Below, in pieces: positions 6,263 through 7,061 of a stretch of 7,061 nucleotides of DNA. The notes beneath the pieces were generated by a model that had not been told where the DNA came from, ran no database searches, and saw only the letters and a list, made by a program, of their open reading frames with translations. The DNA is from Phycisphaerales bacterium (GTDB lineage: Bacteria > Planctomycetota > Phycisphaerae > Phycisphaerales > UBA1924), in assembly GCA_026982035.1 (NCBI GenBank), contig JALSHW010000005.1:1-7061 (forward strand), in the 5' to 3' direction. The translations under genes and the position numbers were made by a program. Numbering within the stretch: the first letter of the stretch is position 1; each line of letters opens with the position of its first letter.

Positions 6263-7061
6263 CTATACCCTAAAGATCGAGCCGAGTTTCTTGCCCATCA
6301 TGACTGAGGCGCCGACAAGCGTGACGGTGAGTAGGGTCATGCCCCAGACGCCCATCGCTGATGCAATATACTGTCCATCGCCGAGCCGGTTCGTGAACTC
6401 GTAAATCATTTTGGTGATCGGGAAGTGATCGGATCGCTGCGCGAGAATCAGCGAATCCGACACTTCGAGCATCGAGAAACTAAAGACCAGCAAGCCGCCA
6501 GCGATCAAGTTGGCCATGATCAGCGGAATGATGATCTTGCGAACCGCAGCAACGCGCGTCGAACCCAGATTCACCGCGGCCTCTTCAAGCTCACCAGAGG
6601 TCTGCTCAAGCCCAGCAACCGTCGAACGCACAATATACGGCAACCGACGAACCGCATACGCAATGATCAACAATGGGAATGGATTGGGATTGGTCCCAAA
6701 GACCGCCAGGGTGCCTTCGAGCGGATCGCCAGCACCAAAGGGCCAGCGGAGGGTCATCGCGACATAGCCAAAGGCCATGACCAACCCAGGCACCGCCAAA
6801 GGCATCATGCACAACGCATCAAGCAACCCACGGCCAATGACCTTGGTACGGACCAAAATGTAGCCAATCAACACGCCAAAGCCCATATTGAGGATCATCG
6901 CCAGCAGCGACAGGATCAGGGAGTTCTTGATCGAGTTGAACGATTCACCAGCCGTCAGGGCTTGTTCAAAGTGGGAGAGCGTAAAGGCCTCAGGAAGCAC
7001 CGTTGCGTACCACGAGCCGGGCTCAGCCAAGGAGGTCAGGATCACACCAATATGAGGCATC
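6263..7061 (-). CDS. ABC transporter permease, C-terminal part, iron(III)-type
   Basis: The frame is open to the right edge, so the methionine at 7058-7060 may be internal and the 5' part lies outside. The visible 265 residues hold about five membrane segments (near 44-69, 80-104, 128-145, 183-206 and 232-258). They also hold the EAA coupling loop with core EEAAVNLGSTR (159-169) and IIIPL (176-180), which docks onto the ATPase subunit. This identifies an importer inner-membrane permease of the BPD_transp_1 fold. The lead-in PHIGVILTSLAEPGSWY followed by LPEAFTLSHF resembles the second half of the fused two-domain ferric-iron permeases (FbpB/SfuB/AfuB) or relatives for thiamine or 2-aminoethylphosphonate, so the substrate is uncertain. 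The binding protein and ATPase genes are not in the window and may lie beyond the right edge. Confidence 0.88.
   Translation of the reverse strand, partial: MPHIGVILTSLAEPGSWYATVLPEAFTLSHFEQALTAGESFNSIKNSLILSLLAMILNMGFGVLIGYILVRTKVIGRGLLDALCMMPLAVPGLVMAFGYVAMTLRWPFGAGDPLEGTLAVFGTNPNPFPLLIIAYAVRRLPYIVRSTVAGLEQTSGELEEAAVNLGSTRVAAVRKIIIPLIMANLIAGGLLVFSFSMLEVSDSLILAQRSDHFPITKMIYEFTNRLGDGQYIASAMGVWGMTLLTVTLVGASVMMGKKLGSIFRV

Overview
The window is most consistent with a Planctomycetota chromosome, probably of the Phycisphaerae type. The evidence is indirect: a moderately GC-rich coding style, a DUF4139 secreted protein, and above all a histidine kinase whose extracytoplasmic region carries motifs (LALWRMD near residues 52-58, EAARP at 68-72, WLDW at 298-301) that I remember from planctomycete kinases. 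No rRNA, tRNA or marker gene confirms this.

Left half, plus strand (1-4145): three genes lie head to tail with almost no spacing. They are the 3' part of an exported DUF4139 protein (cut by the window edge), an OmpR/PhoB-type response regulator with a TTG start 32 nt later, and a membrane histidine kinase whose ATG overlaps the regulator stop codon (ATGA). This looks like one transcription unit, a two-component system with a secreted DUF4139 protein upstream. The stimulus and target genes cannot be read from the sequence. The kinase has two membrane helices, a large sensor region with a polar Gln/Ser/Glu-rich stretch, and no room for a HAMP domain before the phospho-accepting histidine.

Middle (4146-4269): the 124-bp gap between convergent genes is almost filled by a 110-bp compound palindrome. 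It consists of two bulged hairpins in inverted orientation, whose arms can also pair with each other (18 bp outer, 15 bp inner, all perfect). This is the architecture of a REPIN or small MITE-like repeat and is the most unusual non-coding signal here.

Right half, minus strand (4270-7061): reading leftward from the right edge, there is the C-terminal part of an ABC transporter permease of the ferric-iron (FbpB/SfuB) style, a 150-bp gap, a 207-aa protein with a DUF2470-like C-terminus, and an amidohydrolase of the YtcJ/Amidohydro_3 type overlapping it by 8 nt. The amidohydrolase is trimmed at both ends compared with its family: it begins at its HxH metal motif and ends before the usual C-terminal segment, with the palindromic element starting 4 bp beyond its stop codon.

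I see no CRISPR array, transposase, prophage gene or RNA gene. No clearly new defence or metabolic system is evident. The points worth following are the inverted-repeat element, the shortened amidohydrolase, and the DUF4139/two-component arrangement.
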